A DNA stretch of 17,800 bases from Desulfuromonadales bacterium. Lineage in GTDB: Bacteria > Desulfobacterota > Desulfuromonadia > Desulfuromonadales > BM103. Of the stretch, positions 1-8,465 are shown piece by piece (within the stretch, counting starts at the first letter, position 1; each line of letters begins with the position of its first letter). Made by a program: the position numbers and the translations under genes. The notes below the pieces were generated by a model. It worked only from the letters and a program-made list of their open reading frames with translations. It did not search any database and was not told where the DNA came from. The stretch is from positions 1-17,800 of the forward strand of contig DAOVNV010000017.1 in NCBI GenBank assembly GCA_030630015.1, given 5' to 3'.

Positions 1-484
1 CATCAAGCTGCAGATCGCCGAGTTTCAAGGCCACCAGTTCGGAAACCCGCAAACCCGTCGCATACAATACCTCGAGCATAGCACGATCGCGGCTTGCCAG
101 GGGGCTCTCTCCCTTCGGACTGGCCAGCAGACGTTCGACATCCCCTGGCGACAAGGTGTGCGGCAAGGCAGAAAGGCTCCTCGGGATGGCGACCTGGCGG
201 GTCGGGTCTTGAGCCGAAAGTTTCTCGCGCAAGAGAAACTTGTGAAACATACGCACAGCGGCAAGCGCCCTGGATTGGCTGCGAGGCGACAATCCCGACG
301 ACTTCAGGGAGACCATGAAACGCATGACGACTGGTGGGGTTATCTGGCCCGGCTCGGCGAGCTTCTGCCCTTCGAGAAATTCAAGATACCGACTCAGATC
401 ACGCCCGTAAGCTTCGAGCGTATTCTTCGCCAAACCGCGTTCAACGGTGATGTAATTCATGAACAGGTCTAGAAGAGAATCCAT
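1..484 (-). CDS. xerD: Site-specific tyrosine recombinase XerD (5' part; truncated by window edge)
   Basis: XerC/XerD-type recombinases resolve chromosome dimers at dif by strand exchange on supercoiled DNA in concert with FtsK. I translated the minus strand from the ATG at 484-482 and obtained 161 uninterrupted codons running off the left edge. The product begins MDSLLDLFMNYITVERGLAK, typical of the N-terminal SAM-like core-binding domain (about residues 1-85). The start of the catalytic domain follows, with the motif YATGLRVSEL containing the first catalytic Arg (R146, matching R148 of E. coli XerD). The later catalytic Lys, HxxR, His and Tyr lie outside the window. A GAGG just upstream supports the start, which lies 19 nt after the glnD stop, so it is probably the last or a late gene of the mutS cluster. 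XerD is preferred over XerC because of the N-terminal sequence and the Arg position, but XerC or an integrase-like paralogue cannot be fully excluded. Confidence 0.88.
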   Translation of the reverse strand, partial: MDSLLDLFMNYITVERGLAKNTLEAYGRDLSRYLEFLEGQKLAEPGQITPPVVMRFMVSLKSSGLSPRSQSRALAAVRMFHKFLLREKLSAQDPTRQVAIPRSLSALPHTLSPGDVERLLASPKGESPLASRDRAMLEVLYATGLRVSELVALKLGDLQLD

Positions 485-503
485 AAATACCTCGTCCCGG
501 CCT

Positions 504-3203
504 TCAGCCTTCCAACGCCTCCAGCAACCTGCTACGCACCTCCTCCAGCTTTGCTTCTTCCAGGATTTTCAGGCCAAAAATGTCCTTGACGTAGAAGGTG
601 TCGGTCACCTGGTCAACTTTTGTGGAGATCTTGGCAACGTGGATGTAAAGCCCCAAGTCAGCCAGGGTCTGACTGATGTAGTAGAGCAGACCGACCTTGT
701 CGTGTGCGAAGATATCAATGACCGTGTGCTCTGCGGAAATCTCGTTGTCGAACTCCACCCGGTTCGGATAGCGGGGCAGCTTCTTTTCGGTCAGGTAGCT
801 CGACTTTTTACGCCGTTTGACCAGATCGGCAAGCCGTGTTCTTCCCTCGATCACGGCAGTCAGTTCTGCCCTGACCCGATCCCATTTGGCAGCATCGTCG
901 ATAATGCCGCCATGAGGCTGGTTGACATGCAACAGATCAAGAGCCGCTCCGTTCACCCGGGTATAAATCTGGGCGCCGAGGATATTGATACCGTTGGCCG
1001 CCAGCACACCTGTAATCATGCTGAACAGGCCGGGCACATCGAGTGTGGAGATGATCAGACTCGTATATTCACGTTCGATATCGTGATTCACCTCGATTCC
1101 CAGGGTCTGCTCGCCGCGCAGCAGCTCGAGCCGGACGTGCGCGGTAATCTCCCAGGAGCGGTGTGAGAGCAAGTATCTCATACCCATTTTGCGCAGGTGA
1201 TCCTTGACCGGCTTCTTGCCGAATTCCTCGGAGAGCTCGTCAACAACCTTGCGCTTGCGGTTGCGAACCCGTTCCGAGCGAGCGTCCCGCATAAAATTGC
1301 CACGTTCCAGGACTTCGTAGGTCTTTTCATAGAGTTCCTGCAGGAGAAAGCCCTTCCACTCGGTCCAGACATCCGGACCCACCGCCTTGATATCGGCAAA
1401 TGTGAGCAGGTAGAGCATCTTCAGGTTCTCGGACATGCCCATAGTCTGAGAAAAATCACGAATCAGGCGATCATCATTCAAATCACGTCTCTGTGAAATA
1501 TGTGCCATGTCCAGGTGGTGCCGGACCAGGAATTCCAGGCGCTGACTATCCTCCCTGTTCAAATTGAGGCGACGCGCAATCTTGGGAATCATGTCGGCGC
1601 CCTTATTGCTGTGATCCTTGCCCTCGCCCTTGCCAATATCGTGAAACAGAACGGAAAGCACCAGCAGACCACGCTTCTCGATATCGTTGGCGATCTTCGT
1701 CAACAGTGGTTTCTCCTCTGCGTAGGCCCCCTGCCAGAGTTTCTCGATCTCGCCGACGGCAAACAGGGAGTGGATATCAACCGTATAGACGTGATAGGCG
1801 TCATGCTGAACCTTACAGTAAATGTTGCGGAATTCCGGGATGTAACGGTTCAGGAACCTGAGATGGTGCATGTCCTGCAAGGTTTCACTGATCCCTCCGG
1901 GAGTGCGCAACATTTCGAGGAACATCTCGGAAACCTTGCGGGAACGACGGAAAGAGTCATTGATCAGGTGAAGATTGTCCCTGATCTGCCCCTTGAGGAC
2001 GACACTCAGACAAACGCCCTGCTTTTTCGCCTGCAGGAAGGCTTCCATCATCGCTTCGGGACGCTCTTCGAAAAGCGCTTTTTGGGCCGACTTGAGCTCT
2101 CCCCGGTAAACGAAGAAATCCTGCCCGGCCGGCCGACGGGACAGATAGCCGAAAATACGTGAAGACATTTCTGTTTGCTGCCAGGAGCGGTTGATCAGAC
2201 TGGTGGAAAGATGTTCAGTCCGAATGGCCTGGGCGTAATAATCCTGCATGAACTGCTCGACAGCCTGGGCCTTGCGCGTATCGCGGTAACCGAGAAAATG
2301 TGCAATCGCTTCCTGCTGGTCAAAATGCAGTTGATCGTTCTTGCGCTTCGAAAGATAGTGAAGCTCATTGCGGACCCGCCACAGGTAGTCCTGGGCAGCC
2401 TTGAATTCTTCCAACTCCTGTTCGCTGAGCACGCCTTTTTTGATAAGATCGCGCAGGCTAGCCGCTTTGAACTTGACGCGGGCCATCCAGAGCGCCGTGT
2501 GCAGATCGCGCAACCCCCCCTCGCCTTCCTTGAGATTCGGCTCCAGCATGTAGACCGTTGAGCCGAATTTTGCAACCCGGCCCTGGTGCTCCTCAAATTT
2601 TTCCTTGAGGAAAGCCTGGGTATTGCGACCAATGATCTGTTGGAAGACCTGACGTTCGAACTCAGCGTAAAGATCCTGATCCCCAACCAACAGCCGGGCA
2701 TCGAGCAAGGAAGTCCGAATGGTGATGTCCTGCTCGGCCAGTGAGAGGCAATCGCGCGCCGTCCGCACGCTATAGCCGACATCCAGGCCAAGATCCCAGA
2801 GCAGGTAGAGCATTCGTTCGGCAACCCGTTCAGCCTGGTCGCGGTTGCGATCTCCGCAGTAGAACATCAAATCGATGTCGGAAAGAGGGTTCAATTCCCT
2901 GCGGCCATAGCCGCCGAGGGCAATTACTGCGGAACAGGGATACCTGCCAAAATCCGAATCCGCGATGAGGCATTGGTAGAGGTTCTGGATCAAGGCATCA
3001 GTCATGGTCGTGACGCACTCCACCACCTCGACGCCGCCAGCGCCACAACGATGCCGCTCATGGCACCTTTCGCGGTGATGCACCAGAAAATGTCTGGCTG
3101 CCTCGAGCAGGCTGTCCCGACGTTTCTCAAACGGCATGTCGCCGGCAATCATCAATTCAGATGCAAAAAAATCCGTGGTCATGGCTGTCTGGAGAACCTT
3201 CAT
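504..3203 (-). CDS. glnD: Bifunctional [protein-PII] uridylyltransferase/uridylyl-removing enzyme GlnD
   Basis: GlnD senses glutamine and adds UMP to, or removes it from, PII proteins, setting glutamine synthetase activity and nitrogen gene expression. The 899-residue product has the full family architecture. The nucleotidyltransferase domain carries GGYGRRELNPLSDIDL (about 97-112, metal-binding D109 and D111). A PII-UTase helical region follows. The HD domain carries H478 and FHDIGKG (H521, D522) for UMP removal. Two C-terminal ACT domains (about 714-790 and 827-899) bind glutamine. Length and residues look intact, so both activities are expected. The chosen ATG overlaps the upstream amidase stop as ATGA (4-nt overlap), suggesting translational coupling. 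No strong Shine-Dalgarno is visible, and Met8 or Met18 are possible alternative starts. It is the third gene of the mutS-amidase-glnD-xerD cluster. Confidence 0.96.
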   Translation of the reverse strand: MKVLQTAMTTDFFASELMIAGDMPFEKRRDSLLEAARHFLVHHRERCHERHRCGAGGVEVVECVTTMTDALIQNLYQCLIADSDFGRYPCSAVIALGGYGRRELNPLSDIDLMFYCGDRNRDQAERVAERMLYLLWDLGLDVGYSVRTARDCLSLAEQDITIRTSLLDARLLVGDQDLYAEFERQVFQQIIGRNTQAFLKEKFEEHQGRVAKFGSTVYMLEPNLKEGEGGLRDLHTALWMARVKFKAASLRDLIKKGVLSEQELEEFKAAQDYLWRVRNELHYLSKRKNDQLHFDQQEAIAHFLGYRDTRKAQAVEQFMQDYYAQAIRTEHLSTSLINRSWQQTEMSSRIFGYLSRRPAGQDFFVYRGELKSAQKALFEERPEAMMEAFLQAKKQGVCLSVVLKGQIRDNLHLINDSFRRSRKVSEMFLEMLRTPGGISETLQDMHHLRFLNRYIPEFRNIYCKVQHDAYHVYTVDIHSLFAVGEIEKLWQGAYAEEKPLLTKIANDIEKRGLLVLSVLFHDIGKGEGKDHSNKGADMIPKIARRLNLNREDSQRLEFLVRHHLDMAHISQRRDLNDDRLIRDFSQTMGMSENLKMLYLLTFADIKAVGPDVWTEWKGFLLQELYEKTYEVLERGNFMRDARSERVRNRKRKVVDELSEEFGKKPVKDHLRKMGMRYLLSHRSWEITAHVRLELLRGEQTLGIEVNHDIEREYTSLIISTLDVPGLFSMITGVLAANGINILGAQIYTRVNGAALDLLHVNQPHGGIIDDAAKWDRVRAELTAVIEGRTRLADLVKRRKKSSYLTEKKLPRYPNRVEFDNEISAEHTVIDIFAHDKVGLLYYISQTLADLGLYIHVAKISTKVDQVTDTFYVKDIFGLKILEEAKLEEVRSRLLEALEG

Positions 3204-4954
3204 CGCTTGGCAATCATCTTGTTGGCTTCGGCATAATGCTTGACCGCCTGCGCAATGGCGTCGACTGCCCGCTCCTGGTACTTGCTGCTCGTCAGACGCT
3301 TCTCTTCACGGGAGTTACTGATAAAGGCGGTTTCAACCAGAACCGACGGCATGGTTGCACCAAGCAGGACGTAAAAGGGACCTTGTCGCACTCCAAGGTC
3401 CTTGATCTGTCCGTAGTTCCTTCTCAGGCCGGTCACCAGACCCTTCTGGATCTCTGCAGCGAGCCGGCTCGACTCGTTGATCTTGGAATTGGCCATCAGG
3501 TCGAACAGGATCAGTTCAAGATCGGACACCTGCTTGAGCGACGTGCCATTTTCCCGGGCGGCCACCGCAGCAGCCTTGTCATTCTTGGAAAAATTCAAGT
3601 AATAGGTCTCTATACCGTACGGTTTGTGGCTGGTGTTGGCATTGGCATGCAACGAGATGAACAGGTCCGCCCCAACCTTGTTGGCAATGGCGGTCCTTTC
3701 TTCCAGCGGCAGAAAAACATCTGTGCTGCGGGTCAGGATGACCTCGCAGCCAAGTGTCGACTTAAGCTTCTTCGCCAGTTTTTTGGCCAGCGCCAGAGTG
3801 ACATTCTTTTCATAGGTCCCTCCCGGCCCGATCGCACCCGGGTCACGACCGCCGTGCCCGGCGTCTACGACAATCTTACGCAGGGTTGTCGAAGCGGAGG
3901 TCTCGGGGACATGCAGCGGGGCCTTCTCGCGCGGGGCCTGATCCAGGACCTTGGCGATATCATCCTGGCTGCTCACTGAAAGGGTCTTGATTTCCGGTAC
4001 AGTCAGTTTCGCAGTATCAACCAGTTTACTGCCCGCAATATCAATGACAATTCGGTAAGGATCCTCCAGGGGGAAGACCTTGTAATCACTGATACTCTCC
4101 AGATCCAGGACAACGCGAACCGTCCGGTCCTCGGGATGACCGGTCCTGATCCGCCGCAACAAGCCGTCATCGACGATCGTTGGATCCTTCATTCCCGGGC
4201 CAAGCACCGCCGGGGAGACATCAACATAGAGCCGGGGTGGAACTTCCCTGGCTTGGTCCGGCGGTAAGAAATGAGTAGAGAAATCACTCTTGCCGGAAAA
4301 ATCGAGGACAATTCTTGTATAGCCGGGGTTAGACCAGAAACGCACTGCGGAAAGCTGTGTGCTGCCGGCTCCAGTCGGGGCCGGGGGCCTAGCATCCGCC
4401 TTGCTTTTCTTGGAGACCCGGGTCTTGACAACCTTTTTCGGCGGGGGTGCATATTTCGCCAACCTCTCCAGACGCCGCGCAGCCTGCCCAGCCATATCAC
4501 CATGCGGGTACTGGTCCACCAGCTGCCGGTAGGTCAGGTAAGCCGCCGGCTTGTCGGCGAGGTTCTCTTCCAGCAAGGTTCCGGCATACAGCAGGGCATC
4601 ATCAGACAGGGAACTTTTCGGATGAAGTTGGACCGTCTTGCGATAAAGGTCTACCGCCTGGGAAGCATCGGTTTTGACCCGGCTGATATTGTACAATTTC
4701 GCAGTGGTTTTAGCAGCCATGAACAGGGCGTCATCTGCACGCCCGGAGTTGGGGTAGCGCTCGTAAACCTTCTCAAATAGATCGAGAACCTTCTGCCACT
4801 GATCGCGATACAACTGCTTGCGCGCTGAATTCTGTAGCTTGTAGTAGGCGTCTCGAGCCTGCTGATAGCTGCGTTCGGCATCAGCGGCACCAGCTGCCGG
4901 TACCAACGACAACAGGAGAAGCATCAAAAGTGCGAGTCGCAAGAATAAGCGCAT
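3200..4954 (-). CDS. Periplasmic N-acetylmuramoyl-L-alanine amidase (TPR-AMIN-Amidase_3)
   Basis: This is a zinc-dependent cell-wall hydrolase that cleaves the amide bond between MurNAc and the stem peptide, acting in the periplasm during cell separation. The 584-residue product starts with a clear Sec signal peptide (MRLFLRL, a hydrophobic stretch, then PAAGAA; predicted cleavage near residue 23-24). Next come a TPR-like helical repeat region (about 45-170), a basic/proline-rich linker (about 168-196), an AMIN domain (about 200-310) and an Amidase_3 domain (about 358-575). Zinc and catalytic residues are visible: H367 in DAGHGG, E382 in YEKN, H436 in ISLHANA and E541 in VETAF. The start is 3 nt downstream of the mutS stop and the gene overlaps glnD by 4 nt. 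The N-terminal TPR region is an addition relative to E. coli AmiC, which has only AMIN plus the catalytic domain. Confidence 0.93.
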   Translation of the reverse strand: MRLFLRLALLMLLLLSLVPAAGAADAERSYQQARDAYYKLQNSARKQLYRDQWQKVLDLFEKVYERYPNSGRADDALFMAAKTTAKLYNISRVKTDASQAVDLYRKTVQLHPKSSLSDDALLYAGTLLEENLADKPAAYLTYRQLVDQYPHGDMAGQAARRLERLAKYAPPPKKVVKTRVSKKSKADARPPAPTGAGSTQLSAVRFWSNPGYTRIVLDFSGKSDFSTHFLPPDQAREVPPRLYVDVSPAVLGPGMKDPTIVDDGLLRRIRTGHPEDRTVRVVLDLESISDYKVFPLEDPYRIVIDIAGSKLVDTAKLTVPEIKTLSVSSQDDIAKVLDQAPREKAPLHVPETSASTTLRKIVVDAGHGGRDPGAIGPGGTYEKNVTLALAKKLAKKLKSTLGCEVILTRSTDVFLPLEERTAIANKVGADLFISLHANANTSHKPYGIETYYLNFSKNDKAAAVAARENGTSLKQVSDLELILFDLMANSKINESSRLAAEIQKGLVTGLRRNYGQIKDLGVRQGPFYVLLGATMPSVLVETAFISNSREEKRLTSSKYQERAVDAIAQAVKHYAEANKMIAKR

Positions 4955-4957
4955 GAG

Positions 4958-7570
4958 TTAAACCAATTTCTTAAGTTTATCGAGCAAGTTAAGTGATTCC
5001 AGGGGAGTCAGGACTGAAACATCAATTTCAGACAACGTTTGCCGCAAAGGGTCATCCACCCGATCAAACAGGCCGAGCTGTGGAGCAGGCGCTGCCTGTG
5101 AATCCAGCATGGAACGTGCCAACCGCGGTGCTCCGGCTTCAAATTCTCCCGATTCCAGGTTGCGCAAAACCTCTTTGGCCCGATCGATAACGTCCTGCGG
5201 CAGACCGGCCAACCTGGCCACCTGAATTCCGTAGGAGTGGCTCGCGCCCCCCTTGACGATACGGCGCAGGAAGATAATCTGATCGTCCCACTCCTTAACG
5301 GCGACATTATAATTTTTAACCCGTTCCCTGGTCAAACCGAGTTCTGTCAATTCATGATAATGCGTCGCAAACAGGGTACGGGCCGCAACTGCCGGATGAT
5401 CGTGCAGGTATTCTGCAACCGACCAGGCAATACTGATGCCGTCAAAGGTCGAGGTTCCCCGCCCGATCTCGTCCAGCACAATCAAGCTGCGCGATGTGGC
5501 ATGGTTCAGGATCTTGGCGGTTTCAGTCATCTCGACCATAAAGGTGGACTGTCCCCGGGCCAGGTTGTCGCTGGCACCAACGCGGGTAAAAATCCTGTCC
5601 ACGAGACCGATCCGTGCGGAATGGGCCGGCACCAGGCTGCCGACCTGAGCCATCAGGCAGATCAACGCCACCTGACGCATAAAGGTTGATTTGCCAGCCA
5701 TATTCGGCCCGGTGATGATCAGAATCTGGTTCTGTCCTGTGTCCATCTCCGTGTCATTCGGCACGAACCGTTCGCCAAGATTCATCGCCTCGATGACAGG
5801 ATGGCGGCCTTCCTGGATAACCAGATCAGTCGAATCGTCCATCTCCGGTCGACAGTAGTTCCTCTCGTGTGATAGTTCAGCAAAACCGAGCAGGATATCC
5901 AGAACGGCCAGTTGACCAGCAGTCGCCTGGATATTGGCGCCTTGTGCGGCAACCCGGGTGCGCACCTCCTGGAACAGCTCGTACTCGATTGCAACAACCT
6001 GCTCCTCAGCAGTCAGAACCTTTTCTTCGTACTCTTTGAGAGCCGGGGTAATGAAACGTTCCGCATTGGCCAGGGTCTGCTTGCGCTCATATTCCTCGGG
6101 AACACGATCCAGGTAGGAGCGGGTGACTTCAATGTAGTAACCGAACACCTTGTTGAAGCGCACCTTCAGTGAAGTGATCCCGGTACGAGCCTTCTCCTCC
6201 TGCTCCAGACGGGCGATCCAGCCTTTGCCCTCCCGACTGATCTGGCGCAGCTCATCCAGCTCTTCGTGGTAACCATCACATATCAAACCGCCTTCCCTCA
6301 GCACAAAAGGAGGATCATCGACGATTGCACTCTCGATCAGGGCTACCAGTTCGGGCATCGGGTCAATCTCGTTGCGCAAACTGACGAGCAACGGGTCAGA
6401 ACTGGACTCAAGAAGATCCAGCACAACCGGCAACTTCTGCAGGGAGGTCCTGAGCGCAACAAGGTCTTTGGCATTAGCCGTAGCTAAAGCGATGCGGGCA
6501 TTAAGGCGTTCAAGATCGTAAATACCATTCAGAGCGGCCCGCAGATCCTCACGCAGCAGGCTTTCGGAAACCAAGTCTTCGACCGCAGCATGGCGCTGCC
6601 GAATCATTTCCAGGTCGATCAGCGGGTGGGTGATCCAGTGGCGCAGTTTACGTGCCCCCATGGCCGTCACCGTGCGATCCAGGACCCCGAGCAAAGAGCC
6701 TCGCCGGCTGCCGTCAAGCAAGGTTCCCGTCAACTCGAGGTTGCGCCGCGTAAAATCATCCAGGACCATGAAATCGTGGGTCAGATAGGTCTTGAGTGGC
6801 TGAAGATGGGAAAGCGTCCCCTTCTGGGTTTCCTGCAGATAATGCAGGACCGCACCGGCCGCGGCCGTGGCCCCAGCCATTCCCTTGCAGCCGAACGCCT
6901 CAAGAGACGCGTTTGGGAAAAATTCACCGAGCAGCTGACCGGCCCGATCCTCGGCAAACACCCAGTCCGGCAAATAATTGACCACCAGGGGATTAAGGAG
7001 TGCATCCAGCCGGGCAGACAGGACGTCGCCCTCATCACCCTCCGGCAGCAGAACCTCCGTCGGGTTCCTTGATGACAGTTCACCGGCGAGCGCTTCGACA
7101 CTGTCCAGTTCTGTCGTCCTGAATTCGCCGGTGGTGATGTCCACGAATGCCAGTCCCCAATGATCATCCCCAGCGGAAGCCAGGGCGAGCAGGTAATTGT
7201 TCTGCCGTGGATCCAGCGTCTCCGTGTCCACAACCAGTCCCGGTGTAACGATGCGGACCACCTCGCGTTTGACGATCCCCACAGCTTGCCTGGGATCCTC
7301 GACCTGTTCGCAGATGGCCACCTTGTGACCAGCCTGAACCATCTTGGCGATGTAGGGCTGACAACTGTGATAGGGAATCCCGCACAGAGGAACTTCTTCG
7401 GCCGCCCCCTTGTTCCGTGAAGTCAGTGTGATATCAAGTATTTTCGATGCGACAACCGCGTCTTCCATGAACATCTCGTAGAAGTCACCGAGCCGGAAGA
7501 ACAGGATGGCATCCGGATATTCCGACTTGATCTCAAGGTACTGCCGCATCATAGGGGTGGTTTTGGACAT
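4958..7570 (-). CDS. mutS: DNA mismatch repair protein MutS
   Basis: MutS recognises mismatches and small loops and recruits MutL in an ATP-dependent manner. The 870-residue product is full length. The mismatch-recognition motif FYE (F30, E32) sits in the N-terminal domain. The ATPase has Walker A GPNMAGKST (621-629), the STFMVEMTETA segment (675-685), Walker B LIVLDE (696-701) and FATHYHEL (734-741). A QLGLF motif near 831-835 resembles a sliding-clamp binding site, and the end TPLESLNLLDKLKKL is typical of the family. The presence of FxE and of the C-terminal region argues for MutS1 rather than MutS2. The start ATG has AAGAGA a few bases upstream. It is the first gene of the minus-strand cluster and lies behind an intrinsic terminator on the same strand at about 7638-7674. 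Confidence 0.98.
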   Translation of the reverse strand: MSKTTPMMRQYLEIKSEYPDAILFFRLGDFYEMFMEDAVVASKILDITLTSRNKGAAEEVPLCGIPYHSCQPYIAKMVQAGHKVAICEQVEDPRQAVGIVKREVVRIVTPGLVVDTETLDPRQNNYLLALASAGDDHWGLAFVDITTGEFRTTELDSVEALAGELSSRNPTEVLLPEGDEGDVLSARLDALLNPLVVNYLPDWVFAEDRAGQLLGEFFPNASLEAFGCKGMAGATAAAGAVLHYLQETQKGTLSHLQPLKTYLTHDFMVLDDFTRRNLELTGTLLDGSRRGSLLGVLDRTVTAMGARKLRHWITHPLIDLEMIRQRHAAVEDLVSESLLREDLRAALNGIYDLERLNARIALATANAKDLVALRTSLQKLPVVLDLLESSSDPLLVSLRNEIDPMPELVALIESAIVDDPPFVLREGGLICDGYHEELDELRQISREGKGWIARLEQEEKARTGITSLKVRFNKVFGYYIEVTRSYLDRVPEEYERKQTLANAERFITPALKEYEEKVLTAEEQVVAIEYELFQEVRTRVAAQGANIQATAGQLAVLDILLGFAELSHERNYCRPEMDDSTDLVIQEGRHPVIEAMNLGERFVPNDTEMDTGQNQILIITGPNMAGKSTFMRQVALICLMAQVGSLVPAHSARIGLVDRIFTRVGASDNLARGQSTFMVEMTETAKILNHATSRSLIVLDEIGRGTSTFDGISIAWSVAEYLHDHPAVAARTLFATHYHELTELGLTRERVKNYNVAVKEWDDQIIFLRRIVKGGASHSYGIQVARLAGLPQDVIDRAKEVLRNLESGEFEAGAPRLARSMLDSQAAPAPQLGLFDRVDDPLRQTLSEIDVSVLTPLESLNLLDKLKKLV

Positions 7571-7637
7571 AAAATCTCTTAGGGCTTCGCCCAGGGTTCG
7601 GGGTTGAAGCTTAGCCTATTACCCGTAGTGTGTTTCT

Positions 7638-7674
7638 AAAAAAACGGCCCTTTCAAGAGGTTCCAGGACCGTTT
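7638..7674 (-). terminator. Minus-strand intrinsic terminator upstream of mutS
   Basis: Read on the minus strand, AAACGGTCC (7674-7666) pairs with GGGCCGTTT (7650-7642). This gives 9 bp including one G-U wobble, with a 15-nt loop, and is followed by a T run (7641-7638). On the plus strand the wobble becomes an A-C mismatch and no T tract follows, so the signal is strand-specific. It would stop transcripts entering mutS from the right, or act as an attenuator if the mutS promoter lies further upstream. Confidence 0.6.
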
Positions 7675-7749
7675 CATAAAACCAGATTTTTACCTGGCTA
7701 TGTTAACAAACTGCCGTTCAGGCTGTAAACCTGAAATGACAGATGTCGG

Positions 7750-7778
7750 TTGCATCCGTGATGCTGGTGGATTATGTT
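7750..7778 (+). promoter_or_regulatory. Weak sigma-70-like promoter candidate for the unknown gene/transporter pair
   Basis: TTGCAT (7750-7755) and TATGTT (7773-7778) are separated by 17 bp. The matches to consensus are only 3/6 and 4/6. If used, transcription would begin at about 7785, just at the left arm of the compound palindrome, placing the whole palindrome in the 5' leader. Confidence 0.25.
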
Positions 7779-7931
7779 TAAACGACTTAACTATTCAGCG
7801 ATCTGACTAACCGCACAGCATGTGGGCTATAGCTGTTGCTTGCGGGAAGTTAAGTGACAACATTGGACGCAGGCAATGGCTGTAGCTCACATGCCCTCGC
7901 TGAGATACTGAATAGTTACTAAACGACTTAA
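7779..7931 (+). repeat. Compound palindrome flanked by 12-bp direct repeats (MITE-like or structured leader)
   Basis: The 12-mer TAAACGACTTAA occurs at 7779-7790 and again at 7920-7931, bracketing 129 bp. Inside, TAACTATTCAG (7788-7798) is inverted as CTGAATAGTTA (7908-7918). A 22-nt arm at 7818-7839 pairs along its full length with 7873-7894. The four departures from perfect complementarity are all G-U wobbles when read as plus-strand RNA, and all become A-C mismatches on the other strand. ACTTAACT at 7785-7792 is also complementary to AGTTAAGT in the 33-nt loop (7848-7855), so a pseudoknot is possible. It could be a small non-autonomous mobile element with a target duplication, or a structured 5' leader. 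Confidence 0.7.
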
Positions 7932-7955
7932 ATTTGAAGATGGAGTAGGAACCAG

Positions 7956-8465
7956 ATGGCTGAAGCATCACCGAAAACACTCGATCTGAACAATCTGTCA
8001 CAAAAAACTTTCAATATCTCAAATCTGGACGACGAGATTCGCGTCGACCGGCTCTGCGTTGATCTGCTCAGGACATTCTTCAACGCGCTTACGCAGCAGC
8101 CCGGGCAAAAACCTGAAGAAGTCGGCAACCTCTGTCGTGGGGCGGATTACTTCCTGCGCGAATTCATCATTGCCGACCGAAGGGAGAACCTGTTGGAAGT
8201 CACCGGGCGGCAGGTTCGCCAGTTTGCCGGGCATTGGTACATTGTTAAAAATCTTGAACCGAATATGAACGAACTCGGTTCGATCCTGGGTGGCATCTCA
8301 GTTCTCTACCCGTTCCTTGCCGAACACGCATTGATTGACAAAGATCAAGCTGATGAAATCTGTACGGCCTGCGCCGAACGTGACTGGTATCAGCAAAGGA
8401 TCGAGGATTTCTGGGCGATCGAAGGCGATGGTTTTTTGCAATGGCGGAATGAGGTCCCTCTATAA
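7956..8465 (+). CDS. Unrecognised 169-residue soluble protein coupled to a metal transporter
   Basis: I do not recognise a family. The product is a soluble, mainly helical-looking protein with no signal peptide or membrane segment. Visible features are a segment with two of its five Cys and acidic patches (LCRGADYFLREFIIADRREN, about 59-78), an aromatic stretch (FAGHWYIVKN), and an acidic/aromatic C-terminus (IEDFWAIEGDGFLQW). Its Cys residues are scattered and form no obvious metal motif. The ATG is supported by GGAGTAGGAAC just upstream. Its stop (TAA 8463-8465) is followed at once by the GTG of the transporter gene, so the two are very likely co-transcribed and translationally coupled. Genuine coding is supported by this coupling, the Shine-Dalgarno and the full-length open frame. 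A regulatory or accessory role to the transporter is only a guess from position. Confidence 0.8.
   Translation: MAEASPKTLDLNNLSQKTFNISNLDDEIRVDRLCVDLLRTFFNALTQQPGQKPEEVGNLCRGADYFLREFIIADRRENLLEVTGRQVRQFAGHWYIVKNLEPNMNELGSILGGISVLYPFLAEHALIDKDQADEICTACAERDWYQQRIEDFWAIEGDGFLQWRNEVPL

Larger units (their letters stand above)
7571..7955. other. Non-coding gap between divergent mutS and the unknown gene
   Basis: No convincing coding sequence is seen in this 385-bp stretch. It contains a GGGC-TTC-GCCC mini-hairpin next to the mutS start (7582-7592), a minus-strand terminator (7638-7674) and a 6-bp hairpin TTCAGG/CCTGAA (7717-7735). It also holds a weak plus-strand promoter candidate (7750-7778) and a large compound palindrome flanked by direct repeats (7779-7931). 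The Shine-Dalgarno AGGA of the unknown gene sits near its right end. Confidence 0.7.

Noticed and set aside
459..2162. Long plus-strand open frames (about 235 and 220 codons) opposite glnD
   Set aside because: They lie entirely antisense to a well-supported gene with all family motifs, and their translations show no domain or ribosome binding site.
7807..8001. 64-codon minus-strand open frame across the compound palindrome and the unknown gene's start
   Set aside because: It is composed of inverted-repeat sequence and antisense of a better-supported gene, and has no convincing ribosome binding site.
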